Source: Collinsella sp.
Lineage (GTDB): Bacteria; Actinomycetota; Coriobacteriia; Coriobacteriales; Coriobacteriaceae
DNA: 64,000 bases
Direction of reading: 5' to 3'
Assembly (NCBI GenBank): GCA_018376905.1
Contig: JAHAAK010000005.1
Span: forward strand, 25,407 to 89,406
The notes below the pieces were generated by a model. That model saw only the letters and a list, made by a program, of their open reading frames with translations, did not search any database and had not been told where the DNA came from. The position numbers and the translations under genes are program-made. Every line of letters begins with the position of its first letter. Position 1 is the first letter of the stretch. Below are positions 16,257-24,810 of this stretch, one piece after another.

Positions 16257-17009
16257 ATGGACAATTTCTCTGTGCGCAGTGAGCGCAACTTCCACAACCT
16301 AGCCGCCAAGCCAAAACGAATGCATCTTCTGGACAAGCCGAACGGCTATGCCTCGGCCATGGTCAAGAGCAGTCTCCCCCACCAGATGCGCTTTACCGTG
16401 CAGGCGCTCGAGAAAGAGCTCTACACCGCCGGCGACCCGCACGTACTGCAGATCAAGCTGCTTGGAGACGACTCGCGCGAGCTGTCTAGCTGGAAGCTGT
16501 TTGCCGACGGCACGTGCGTCGCAAGCGGTTCGGGTGACTTTGCCCGCGAGTGCTTCTGCGAGGGAGCTGAGGTGTTTCTGGACCTGTGTCGCGACGCCGT
16601 CGAGACTGCCGAGCTGTGCCAGTGGAGCGAGAGGGAGTACGCGCTGTTGGGTGCCGCGCGCGGGATTGCGGGGGGGTGTAGGAACAGAAGCCTCATGACG
16701 GTGGCCTCAGCTGGAATGACGTATCGCTCGATAAATGATCTCAACAACGTAGCCGATGCGCCGCATTTCACCTCAAAGGCATTGAGCGATCAGGAGGCGT
16801 CCAGCATTTCTTTGATATCCCCAATTGATTGTTCCGAGAAAGTCTCTTCATGTCCTTATAATCGCCCTTACGAGAAACGTGGACGAGACAGGCGTCCATA
16901 TGCCGTCTCTAAACTAACGAGCCGTTCGCGGAAAGAACATCTGGCTAGCATGGGCCAAAGATATACTGGTATCGCTGCAACAATTATGGAAGATCGGCAC
17001 CACCAATGA
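16257..17009 (+). CDS. Hypothetical protein, probably extended by a frameshift in a poly-G tract
   Basis: 250-aa open frame starting ATGGACAATTTC with a GAAAGGAG leader. No family recognised. Residues 1-~140 look like a normal folded protein (MHLLDKPNGYASAMVKSSLP; EKELYTAGDPHVLQIKLLGD). At 16670-16676 there is a run of seven G; with eight G the frame would stop at once at a TAG (ending GIAGGV). The 110-residue tail read now (Ser/Arg-rich, no conserved look) crosses more AT-rich DNA, so it is probably not native. It ends 4 bases inside the next gene start. Confidence 0.55.
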   Translation: MDNFSVRSERNFHNLAAKPKRMHLLDKPNGYASAMVKSSLPHQMRFTVQALEKELYTAGDPHVLQIKLLGDDSRELSSWKLFADGTCVASGSGDFARECFCEGAEVFLDLCRDAVETAELCQWSEREYALLGAARGIAGGCRNRSLMTVASAGMTYRSINDLNNVADAPHFTSKALSDQEASSISLISPIDCSEKVSSCPYNRPYEKRGRDRRPYAVSKLTSRSRKEHLASMGQRYTGIAATIMEDRHHQ

Positions 17010-18820
17010 CCTCCTTGAAATTCTCCAGGCGCTTCGCGCTTAGCCTGCTCGCCTCGCTGTCCGCCACCGTAGCGCTTGCTTTGCCCTCAACCGCCCTAGC
17101 CGCGTCGGACCCGAACCCGCCCAGCATCTCCAACGTGACGATATCCGCGACGACAGTCACGGCCGGCTCCACGCTGCATGTCGGCTATAGCGTCGATGAC
17201 CCTGACGGGGTACGGTCCGTCACGCCCATAGTCGAAGTCCTTGTCGAAAACGATACCGGAGACCATGGAATCAGTTCCCGTCTCGCCTTCTCGTCGACCG
17301 GCAACACGACCGCGGGCTTCGATATCTCCACCTCCCCGAGCGACCGGCCCTGCAGGTACCGGATCATCGGCCTCGGCGTGACCGATAGTCTTGGATGGGT
17401 TACCGATGTCTACGACACGACGTATGCCGAGGAGAAGGGGCTCGACTGTCCGACCTTCACCACCGACCCCCTCGAGTATGAGGTGACCGAGGGACCCGAG
17501 GACCAAAACCCGCCGACCGTGTCCTCCGTGTCGCTCTCGAGCAGGGAGGTCGCAACCGGTGCCGACTTCCACATCTCTTGGACCGTCTCCGATGCCGACG
17601 GCGTTCGCTCCGTTTCCCCCATACTGCGGCAGGGCTGGGAGAATTCGGACGACGGCTGCTCTGTTTCGTCAGCCTATTATCACGGAGGCTCGTCTATCGA
17701 CGGGTTTGACCTCACATTCGACAGCAATAGGATCGGAAGGCACAGGCTGATCGGCCTTTCGGTCACCGATGGCCTAGGGTTCGAGACCGATGTGTACGAG
17801 AGTTCCTACGCCAGGGCCAACGGCATTTCGGGCGCGACTTTCTCGGTTGGCGACCCGAGCGAGCTGTGCTTCGAGGTGACCGGCAGCGCGATCGACCGGA
17901 ACCCGCCCACGGTCTCGAACGTTTCCATCTCCGCGAAGAGGGTCCCCGTCGGCGGGATCCTCCGTATCTATTGCAATGTAGGCGACGCGGACGGCGTAAG
18001 GTCTGTCTCCCCGATCCTCGGCGACCCCGGCTATGTCGAGGACCCGAACTCTTTAAAGACCCGCAAAACGTTGAGCTGCAGCTACGATGCGGCAAGGGGC
18101 TATATCGAAATCGAGTTCCCCACGTCGCTCTCGATGGGCTCGTTTGAAATCCAAGCCCTCGCGGTCCTCGACAAGACGGGCCACGAGACCTTCGTCTACA
18201 GCTCCGCCTACGCCGAGCGTAACGGCAAGACCGGCGTTCAGACCTTTGATGTCGACGACGCGGGGGACGTCACCTTCGACGTGACCGCTCCGCTGTATGC
18301 CGCCACCAAGGGCGACGGGCAGGCGTATGCAAAGGACGGCGAGGCCGGTCTGACCTTCCGCTTCAGCGGTCCTCTCGATGAGTTCACGCGTCTCCTCGTG
18401 GACGGAACTGAGGTCTCCGCCGAGAACTACACCGCAACCAGGGGCAGCACGATTATCGAGCTCAGGCCGTCCTACCTGGACACGCTCGCCGGCGGCGGAC
18501 ACACCGTCACGGCCGTCTGGAAGGACGGGACGGCGACCGATGCGTCCTTCACCGTGGAGGGGAAGGCCCAAGGGGAGCAGGCGGGCGGAAAGACCGACGT
18601 AGATTCACCCGGCGACAACAAAAGTGATCCTGCCACTCCTGAAAAGGACGCCGACGAGGCGGCTACAAAAAAGTCGGGACGCACGACAGCCGATGAACCA
18701 AAGCTCGCTGCAACCGGCGACTCCACTTGGATGGCCAGCATCGCATTGGCCATGGCGGCCACGGCCTGCTTCACGGCAGCGAGAAGGCTTGAGCCCAAGC
18801 AGCATAGGCACGAACAGTAG
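17006..18820 (+). CDS. Sortase-anchored surface protein with three Ig-like repeats
   Basis: 604-aa exported protein. Signal peptide: RRFALSLLASLSATVALALP then STALA|ASD (cleavage ~33). Three repeats of ~125 residues each open with a DxNPPT(V)S(N)V-type strand and carry DGVRSVxPI and a VTD.LG.ETDVY.S.YA segment (~36-160, ~168-285, ~293-415). An X2-like domain (~430-520) with LLVDGTEVSAENYTATRGS follows, then a Pro/Asp/Lys-rich linker. The C-terminus has LAATGDS, a hydrophobic helix and a basic tail, a sortase signal of the LPxTG kind. Expected to be displayed on the cell wall, possibly for adhesion; the ligand is unknown. Confidence 0.85.
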   Translation: MTSLKFSRRFALSLLASLSATVALALPSTALAASDPNPPSISNVTISATTVTAGSTLHVGYSVDDPDGVRSVTPIVEVLVENDTGDHGISSRLAFSSTGNTTAGFDISTSPSDRPCRYRIIGLGVTDSLGWVTDVYDTTYAEEKGLDCPTFTTDPLEYEVTEGPEDQNPPTVSSVSLSSREVATGADFHISWTVSDADGVRSVSPILRQGWENSDDGCSVSSAYYHGGSSIDGFDLTFDSNRIGRHRLIGLSVTDGLGFETDVYESSYARANGISGATFSVGDPSELCFEVTGSAIDRNPPTVSNVSISAKRVPVGGILRIYCNVGDADGVRSVSPILGDPGYVEDPNSLKTRKTLSCSYDAARGYIEIEFPTSLSMGSFEIQALAVLDKTGHETFVYSSAYAERNGKTGVQTFDVDDAGDVTFDVTAPLYAATKGDGQAYAKDGEAGLTFRFSGPLDEFTRLLVDGTEVSAENYTATRGSTIIELRPSYLDTLAGGGHTVTAVWKDGTATDASFTVEGKAQGEQAGGKTDVDSPGDNKSDPATPEKDADEAATKKSGRTTADEPKLAATGDSTWMASIALAMAATACFTAARRLEPKQHRHEQ

Positions 18821-19002
18821 CTCAAAGCGAACTCAACTGGGAAGGGCAGATGGATAGCCGTCCTTCTCTTATAATCAACCCAATCCGCTGAAATGCAATC
18901 AGTTAACGAGTTTCGCCAGACGCTCGGCCTCTACCCCGCTCTAGCAAGCCACCAGGCGATGAGATAATGCCCACGACTATCAACGTAAGCAAGGAGCGCG
19001 CT

Positions 19003-20238
19003 ATGGCAGACAACGAGACCAAACCCTCGGCGAACGACGGCCGAGAGGAGCTCGTGGCAAAACAGCTCGCATCGACCAAAATCCACCTCGCGCTCACTCA
19101 GAAGCGGGTGGACGTCTCCGGCGCCATCAAGCTACCGCTCGAGCGAATTCCCCAACTCGGCGTGGCGTTCGCCTCGCTCCGCTCGATGTTTCGCACCGTC
19201 ACCAACACGGTGAGTGTGCCCACGCTGCTCCAGGCGACTGACAAATATGGTAGCCCGCTCGATCCGTCGAAACTCAACACGTTCAAGGACGGCAGCGGTC
19301 TCACAGGGGGCTACCGCGACGCCGCCAAGGGCCTTGGGCAGGCGCGCTTCCACGTAGTCGAGGGCGACATCGCCACGAGCGTCACGCAGGTGCCTTACGA
19401 TCCAACATCGCTATTCATGGCAGCCGCAATCGCGCAGATAAACCAAAAGCTCGACTCCATCCAGGAGTCCGTCGACGAAATGTTCGAGTACATGCGTCAG
19501 CGCGACAAGGCCAACATGCGTGGCAACCTCAAGACGCTCGCAGACATCCTCAACGGTTACGGCCTCAACTACGGCAACGCCACCTACATGGCAAACGCCC
19601 ATATGAAGGTGCTCGACATCAAGCAGTCGTCCGCGCAGGACATGGAACTCTTCCGCTCGCAGGCACAGGCGGATCTGAAAAAGAAAGGGTTCATCGAGGT
19701 GCGAGACGGCTTGGGCAGACGCCTCGACAAGGTGCTCGACTACCTCAAAGACTGCCAGCTCGCCACCTACATCCACGCGTTCTCGCTGTTCCTCGAACCC
19801 ATGCTCGCCCAGAACTTCGAGCCCGCAAAGCTCGCGGACGCCACTGCGAAAATCGAGGCTGATTCGATCGCGTACCGCGAGCTCTACACCGACTGCTACA
19901 ACGCACTCGAAGCGGGGGCTGTCGACACCGTCGATGCGGCACTGCTGGGCGGTATCGCGTCCGCGGGCAAATTGCTCGGTCACGCCATCGCAAAGACCCC
20001 CGTGGGCGACCATACACTCATCGACGAGGCGCTCGAAGGCGCAGGAGAGAGCATCGGAAAGTTCAACGACAAGCAATCCGAGAAACTCCTCGAAAAGCTC
20101 CATCAGGCAAAGACGCCCGACGTCACGCCGTTCAAGCAGAGCGTAAAGGAGATCGACACCCTCTACAACCGCCCCGCGCAGATCGCCGTGGACGCCGAGA
20201 ACGTCTACATCTTGCCTACCAAGCAGCAGGAAGAGTAA
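19003..20238 (+). CDS. Hypothetical cytoplasmic protein, helix-rich
   Basis: 411-aa protein with no recognised domain. It starts MADNETKPSANDGREELVAK with an AAGGAG leader 6 bp upstream; the earlier ATG at 18967 lacks one. A predicted coiled-coil-like stretch (AAAIAQINQKLDSIQESVDE, ~147-166) precedes helical segments, and a Gly/Ala-rich patch (AALLGGIASAGKLLGHAIAK, ~315-335) could be a weak membrane or pore-like segment. No signal peptide. It lies alone on the plus strand between a surface protein and an exonuclease in the accessory island. Function unknown; an effector or defence role cannot be excluded. Confidence 0.75.
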   Translation: MADNETKPSANDGREELVAKQLASTKIHLALTQKRVDVSGAIKLPLERIPQLGVAFASLRSMFRTVTNTVSVPTLLQATDKYGSPLDPSKLNTFKDGSGLTGGYRDAAKGLGQARFHVVEGDIATSVTQVPYDPTSLFMAAAIAQINQKLDSIQESVDEMFEYMRQRDKANMRGNLKTLADILNGYGLNYGNATYMANAHMKVLDIKQSSAQDMELFRSQAQADLKKKGFIEVRDGLGRRLDKVLDYLKDCQLATYIHAFSLFLEPMLAQNFEPAKLADATAKIEADSIAYRELYTDCYNALEAGAVDTVDAALLGGIASAGKLLGHAIAKTPVGDHTLIDEALEGAGESIGKFNDKQSEKLLEKLHQAKTPDVTPFKQSVKEIDTLYNRPAQIAVDAENVYILPTKQQEE

Positions 20239-20279
20239 CGATACGCGACAGGCACGCGCCATGCAGACAGCTAACGCCC

Positions 20280-21014
20280 CTACCTTCCCGCCGCCTTCAG
20301 CTTCAGCAGCAGGTCGCCCAGCTCGGGGCACTTGCTAGAAAGGCGCGTCTGAGCTCGCTCGCCCATCCCCCACCGCTGGCGGACTTCCTGGGCGCGCGGG
20401 CTCACGCGGTAGTCCCCGTCCATCACCTGCTTGAGCAGCTTGGCGGTCACGCGCGCATCGGCAAGGGCGCTGTGGGCGTGACCCGTCGGCTCGTCGAACT
20501 CGATGCCAAGCCACGTCGCCGCGTCACTCAAAGAGACGCACCCGTGGCTGCCCACGTCCATGATCGAGGTGTAAAACGCCTGCAGGTCGGCCCAGTCCGT
20601 AGGAAATGCGGAAAGATCAATGTGCTTTGCCTGGCACTCGGTCAAAAGCTGTCGACGATCCGCCCCGCTCCAGCAAACTATCTGGGCGGAGTAGCGACCG
20701 ATCCAATCGCAGAGCCTTTTGATCACCACGTAGAGCGGATCGGCCATCGCGGTGTCCACGGCCGATATCCCCGTAAGCTCGCGGACAGGGAACGCAACGC
20801 CTTCGGTAAATTCCGTCTGCACACACTGCGAAAACTCGCCCATAACGTTGCCGTGATAGTCGAGCTTGACGGCGCCGACCTCGATAATCTCGTTGCGCAG
20901 CCCACGGCGCTGGCGCTGCTTTGGCACCGGCGCAAACTCAAAGTCCAGCACAATCTGGCACGCAAAGTTCGTCGTATCGATAGCCGAGATACACGGCGTC
21001 TTTTCAGCTGACAC
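20280..21014 (-). CDS. DEDD-type 3'-5' exonuclease
   Basis: 244-aa RNase T/DnaQ-like exonuclease. Exo motifs are visible: IVLDFEFAPV (Asp-Glu, ~20-29), an internal motif II region around CDWIGRYSAQIVCWSGADRR, and HSALADARVTAKLL (HxxxxD, Exo III, ~190). The GTG start at 21014 (MSAEKTPCIS when read as Met) has a GAGAAAGG leader; the longer frame to 21128 is not supported. The KapD/ERI-like length suggests an RNA or single-stranded DNA trimming role. It has no operon partner in view. Confidence 0.8.
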   Translation of the reverse strand: MSAEKTPCISAIDTTNFACQIVLDFEFAPVPKQRQRRGLRNEIIEVGAVKLDYHGNVMGEFSQCVQTEFTEGVAFPVRELTGISAVDTAMADPLYVVIKRLCDWIGRYSAQIVCWSGADRRQLLTECQAKHIDLSAFPTDWADLQAFYTSIMDVGSHGCVSLSDAATWLGIEFDEPTGHAHSALADARVTAKLLKQVMDGDYRVSPRAQEVRQRWGMGERAQTRLSSKCPELGDLLLKLKAAGR

Positions 21015-21469
21015 GGTTAGGGCCTTTCTCCGTTGCTTGCCGCTTGTTACATAAGCGGCTACATTGCCGTAAGGATAGGTGGCCGCGCGGACATGAAAGC
21101 TGGGCGCAATACCATGCGCCAGGCACACGCCATGCAGACGGCCCCAAGAGAGTTGCCCGCTCTATTCAAATGCATGAAAAAGATTTAGGCCCGGTGACTT
21201 GAATCAGCGGTCATCCCGGGCCCATCAGAGCTCACAGAGCTCTTGGTTGCTTTGGTCTCGCTCTTCACGGCGCTTATCGAACTTTCCGAGGCACTCAAGC
21301 AGCATTCGAAGCATAACAAGTCGCTGCCATTAAGGCACTGACCTCTTGACCAAGCAACGGCGCTGCCCAGCTATCACCCTTGGGCTGCCGTCAACTTTAT
21401 TCTATCCGCGAGCATCTGGTTTACCAAATGGATTTTCGGTAAAGGAAGCACGGCACGCCCGCAAAACCA
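21015..21469. other. Intergenic region with a hairpin and a short hydrophobic reading frame
   Basis: A bulged stem-loop lies at 21188-21222 (GGCCCGG...TGAC with GTCA...CCGGGCC). Downstream, 21243-21341 can encode 32 residues from a TTG (LVALVSLFTALIELSEALKQ...), reminiscent of small holin-like or type I toxins, but there is no ATG and no ribosome binding site. Nothing else is recognised in these 455 bp. Confidence 0.3.
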
Positions 21470-22765
21470 CTACGCCCCAAGTGCCGCCATGGGAATCACC
21501 GCCACGCCGTCGTCGCGTGTGTAGGCAATGCTCCCCTTTCCAACCACGACCGCCAAAAACGCCGGCGTGGCATTCTGGGCGGCAGGATTGGAGAGCACTT
21601 TCCTCTCCAGCGCCTTGAGATTTCTCGCTCCATCGTCTGCTTTCGCATCACTCAGCTTGACCTCGATGGCTCCCCAGCGCCCGTCGTGCTCAACGATCAG
21701 ATCGACCTCAAGGCCCTTCTCATCTCGGAAATAATGGACACTGTTGTCGACACCGCCGTAGGTGGAAAGGAACACGCGCACGTCGCGCAGGACGAGATTC
21801 TCAAAGAGCATCCCCAGCGTTTGCATATCGCCAAGCAGCCGCTCAGGGGTAGCCCCCAGCAACGCCGCCGCAAGTGACGGGTCACAGAAGTAGCGCTTGG
21901 GGCGCACGCGAACGCGGGCCTTCGAGCGCATGGGCGGCTCCCATCCGCACAGGTCCTCGGTCAGCTTGAGCCTGTTGAAGAGGTCCAAGTACGCAGCGAT
22001 GGTCCTCTCGTCGGGGCCCGCCTCACCGTACGAGGCGTCCTTTACGAGCGTCTTGTACGTGACAGCCTGGCTCTCGTTCATGGCAAGAGCTCGCAAAAGG
22101 CCGTGTGCAAGCTCGGGCGACATGCCCTCGTCCAGCACGTTGACGTCGAGCACCGAGTGCACGTACTGGCTTGCCGTCTCTCGCGCAAGATCTTCCGAAA
22201 GCCCAAGATTTGCAGGCCAACCGCCCCTGCAGCACCAGCGGGCGACGTCATCCACCGTGCTCTCGCGACGCTGAGGGGCAAAATCCTCGCCCTTAAAGAG
22301 GCTTGCCAGTGACACGAGCGGCTCGCCGTCGCCCGACTCACACAGGGCCATGGGGCGCATTGACAGACGGGCGATCCTACCCGTGCCGGAATGACGAACA
22401 TGGCTGCGCTCCTCGCTTTTGAGCGCGGTCGAGCCCGTGAGCAAAAGTGTCCCCCGTTCGTTGCCGCTCGCGTCCACGAAACGCCGGGCGGCATCCCAAA
22501 CCTCGGGCACCTCCTGCCATTCATCGACCAGGTGTGGCGCATCGCCGATGAGCGCCAGGCTTGGGTCGACCTCTGCCGCCGCACGCTGCGCAGGCTCATC
22601 GAGCCTGGAGACGCTCGCCGAGCGAGAGAGCGCCGTCCAGGTCTTGCCGCACCATTTGGGGCCGTTGATCTCCACACAGCCAAACGCCCGCATAAGGGTG
22701 TCGAGGCGCTCCTCTATGAGCCGGGGCCTATATCCCTTTTGGGTCAATCTCTTTGGTGCATCCAT
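21470..22765 (-). CDS. AAA_14/DUF4143 ATP-binding protein
   Basis: 431-aa protein of the widespread AAA_14 + DUF4143 family. Residues ~30-160: ATPase with a degenerate P-loop (INGPKWCGKTWTALS), Walker B-like HLVDEWQEVPEVW and sensor LLLTGSTAL. Residues ~240-425: DUF4143 with a PD-(D/E)XK-like core (GLEVDLIVEHDGRWGAIEVK, ~365-384). Cellular role is unknown; these proteins are often in mobile or defence-rich regions. A 23-bp repeat array lies directly upstream, and a second ATPase/nuclease-fold gene lies upstream in the same orientation. Confidence 0.85.
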   Translation of the reverse strand: MDAPKRLTQKGYRPRLIEERLDTLMRAFGCVEINGPKWCGKTWTALSRSASVSRLDEPAQRAAAEVDPSLALIGDAPHLVDEWQEVPEVWDAARRFVDASGNERGTLLLTGSTALKSEERSHVRHSGTGRIARLSMRPMALCESGDGEPLVSLASLFKGEDFAPQRRESTVDDVARWCCRGGWPANLGLSEDLARETASQYVHSVLDVNVLDEGMSPELAHGLLRALAMNESQAVTYKTLVKDASYGEAGPDERTIAAYLDLFNRLKLTEDLCGWEPPMRSKARVRVRPKRYFCDPSLAAALLGATPERLLGDMQTLGMLFENLVLRDVRVFLSTYGGVDNSVHYFRDEKGLEVDLIVEHDGRWGAIEVKLSDAKADDGARNLKALERKVLSNPAAQNATPAFLAVVVGKGSIAYTRDDGVAVIPMAALGA

Positions 22766-22801
22766 AGACGGCCGTCCCTCTCTATCACGCGATATGCGAA
22801 A

Positions 22802-22916
22802 TTACGCCATTCTCAATGCTGATTTTACGCTACTTTCAATGTAGTTTTTACGCCATGACAGATGTAGTTTTTACGCCATTTTCATTGAAGGTTTTACGCT
22901 TGGCATCCTTAGCGCG
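22802..22916. repeat. Five direct repeats, exact 23-bp period, upstream of the DUF4143 ATPase
   Basis: The core TTACGC occurs at 22802, 22825, 22848, 22871 and 22894, exactly 23 bp apart each time. Unit consensus begins TTACGCCATTTTCAATG followed by TAGTTT; units 1-4 are clear and the fifth keeps only the first ~7 bases. The array lies 36 bp upstream of the ATPase start at 22765. It is not CRISPR (units too short, no spacers). An autoregulatory operator or an iteron-like binding array is the most likely reading. Confidence 0.85.
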
Positions 22917-22950
22917 ACCCATTCCGAGCATCACATCAGAGCGTGCTTGG

Positions 22951-24342
22951 TTATCTCCGCTCGCACATCTCGGCAAACGAAATCAGCTTGGCATCTCCCC
23001 TGCTCGCCGCAGCTTCCTGACATCCTTGCGTAAAGCCTCGCTTCGAGAAGATCGCATAGCTTTTGTGCTGCCGCCTAAAGAGCTCGCTTCGATGCACGAG
23101 CTTTTGCAGCACGTCTTCGCCCACCGGTTCATTGCGCCATTTGCACTCCGCAAACAGAGCAGTGCTCTCGCCATCGTCAACAATCAAGTCGATTTCTTCC
23201 TGCGTATGCGTGCGATTATCCGTCCCCCACCAGCGCCCGACGCTCGCCGGAACCACATCGAGCTGGCCCGCGCGCGCGAGTTCGTACACGTATTGTCTGC
23301 ATATAAGCTCAAAGACCGTACCCATGTAATCCGATACGTGTGGCTCAATGCGCTTATACGCCATCTCGGCCATATCGTTTTGAATCAGCCCGATGTTCTG
23401 CGGAACAAACTTGTACCAGAACCTAAACATCTGATCGCTCAGCAGATACACGGCTCGCTTATTACTCGTCTCGTTTAGGGGCAGCTCGCGCTCGACAATC
23501 CCAAGCGACGCCAGCTTATCCACATAGCTCTTTACGTTGCTCGCAGGGATTCCCGTAGAGCTCGCAATCTCCGAGATCTTCGAGCGCCCCTGAGCAATTG
23601 CTTGCACGATCGCATCATATTGCTCGGGATTGCGGCACTCCTGCAATAGCAGGTTACTCGGCTCCTCAAAGAGATAGCCCGTAGGAGTAAGAAAAAGACG
23701 TTTGATGTTGTCCTTGAGCGGTGCGGCAGGATCGACTTTCTCGATATATGCAGGAATGCCACCCGTCATGCCATAGCAAACTGCAGCGTCTTCGCGACTC
23801 ATGCTCTGCCACAGGCCGAGGGTCGTCATAAAATCGAGCGGCATGATCTTAAACTGGGCCGTACGCCTACCGTATAGCGGGCTCTCGTAGCCCAACACCT
23901 GTTCCTCCATAAACGAAAGAGACGAGCCGCATAGAATCAGCATGAGCCTGGTCTCTTTGTACAGGTGATCAATCTTGTCTTGCAGCAACGAGCTGATCTC
24001 GGGATTCGATTGGGCGAGATAGGGATACTCGTCAATCACGACAATCAAACGTTCCGTGCGAGCCATGGTGGCCAATGCATCGAACGCCTCGTCAAAACTA
24101 CAAAACGACACGCCTGCAGCACCAACCGAACCCGCGAGTATCGCCTGGCTAAAGCCGTGCAGGTTTGCCTCCGCATTGGTACGACGAGCTTGAAAGTAAA
24201 TAGCCTTCTTGCCTTGGATGAACTCTGTGATAAGGCGCGTTTTACCCACACGACGGCGGCCGTAAATCACAGGCATCTCAAAGGAGCCCGTGCCATACAG
24301 TCGATTGAGCTCGGACATTTCCGCTGTTCTTCCGATAAACAT
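22951..24342 (-). CDS. Archaeal-type ATPase with C-terminal DUF234 nuclease-like domain
   Basis: 463-aa protein. Residues 1-~230: ATPase_2 domain (FIGRTAEMSELNRLYGTG, Walker A YGRRRVGKTRLI, Walker B LIVVIDEYPYLAQS, sensor LCGSSLSFME). Residues ~250-300: winged-helix segment (ISEIASSTGIPASNVKSYVD). Residues ~310-455: DUF234, with a PD-(D/E)XK-like EIDLIVDDGESTALFAECKW. Preceded by a GGAAGGATGG leader and a 25-bp perfect inverted repeat. Function unproven; the DNA-binding wing suggests autoregulation at that palindrome. Confidence 0.87.
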   Translation of the reverse strand: MFIGRTAEMSELNRLYGTGSFEMPVIYGRRRVGKTRLITEFIQGKKAIYFQARRTNAEANLHGFSQAILAGSVGAAGVSFCSFDEAFDALATMARTERLIVVIDEYPYLAQSNPEISSLLQDKIDHLYKETRLMLILCGSSLSFMEEQVLGYESPLYGRRTAQFKIMPLDFMTTLGLWQSMSREDAAVCYGMTGGIPAYIEKVDPAAPLKDNIKRLFLTPTGYLFEEPSNLLLQECRNPEQYDAIVQAIAQGRSKISEIASSTGIPASNVKSYVDKLASLGIVERELPLNETSNKRAVYLLSDQMFRFWYKFVPQNIGLIQNDMAEMAYKRIEPHVSDYMGTVFELICRQYVYELARAGQLDVVPASVGRWWGTDNRTHTQEEIDLIVDDGESTALFAECKWRNEPVGEDVLQKLVHRSELFRRQHKSYAIFSKRGFTQGCQEAAASRGDAKLISFAEMCERR

Positions 24343-24357
24343 AGGGCCATCCTTCCC

Positions 24358-24413
24358 TTACGTTATAGCTAGCTATATTATACCTTCCTATAATATAGCT
24401 AGCTATAACGTAA
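24358..24413. repeat. Perfect 25-bp inverted repeat upstream of the ATPase gene
   Basis: Arms 24358-24382 and 24389-24413 are exact reverse complements separated by 6 nt (CCTTCC). Each arm contains its own palindrome TATAGCTAGCTATA, so the site is a palindrome of palindromes. It ends 15 bp before the ATPase start at 24342 and is very AT-rich compared with its surroundings, overlapping where the promoter should be. Confidence 0.9.
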
Positions 24414-24810
24414 TTCGACATGCGGCGCACGAAAAAGGGGCGATACACCGCCGCACGCGGACCGTTCCGGAAAATGTATCCCGTTCTGGAGCCAAAAACT
24501 GGGCCGTAGTTTCCGCAGATACAAGGCGACAGTCCGCCGCCTTTATCACATGCCTTCAAATATGCGATCCAGAAACACAAAACAGCAGATAGATTGCTCT
24601 TTTTCAAAAAGTACACGTCCCGAAACTTACCAAGACTTCATATCTAGCTACCGTTCACGGTCGCCGATTACCACCCACCGATTCAAACAAGAAATATGTC
24701 GCCAAAAGCAGGTCATCTACCTGCATGGTTAGATTTTGGTCAGCTTTTGGTCAACTGAGCGGCAAGTTCCAGCTGATACGTTTTTGCTACCCAAAAGGAG
24801 GCGGTAGCTC
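24414..24810. other. AT-richer intergenic region
   Basis: About 400 bp between the palindrome and the AbiEi-like gene. It contains a short direct repeat TTTTGGTCA twice near 24725-24745 and the ribosome binding site AAAGGAGG just before 24811. No conserved reading frame or RNA gene is recognised; short open frames here lack start signals. Confidence 0.4.

Noticed and set aside
22802..22916. CRISPR or coding repeat at the 23-bp array
   Set aside because: No unique spacers between units and no long open frame; period is too short for CRISPR.
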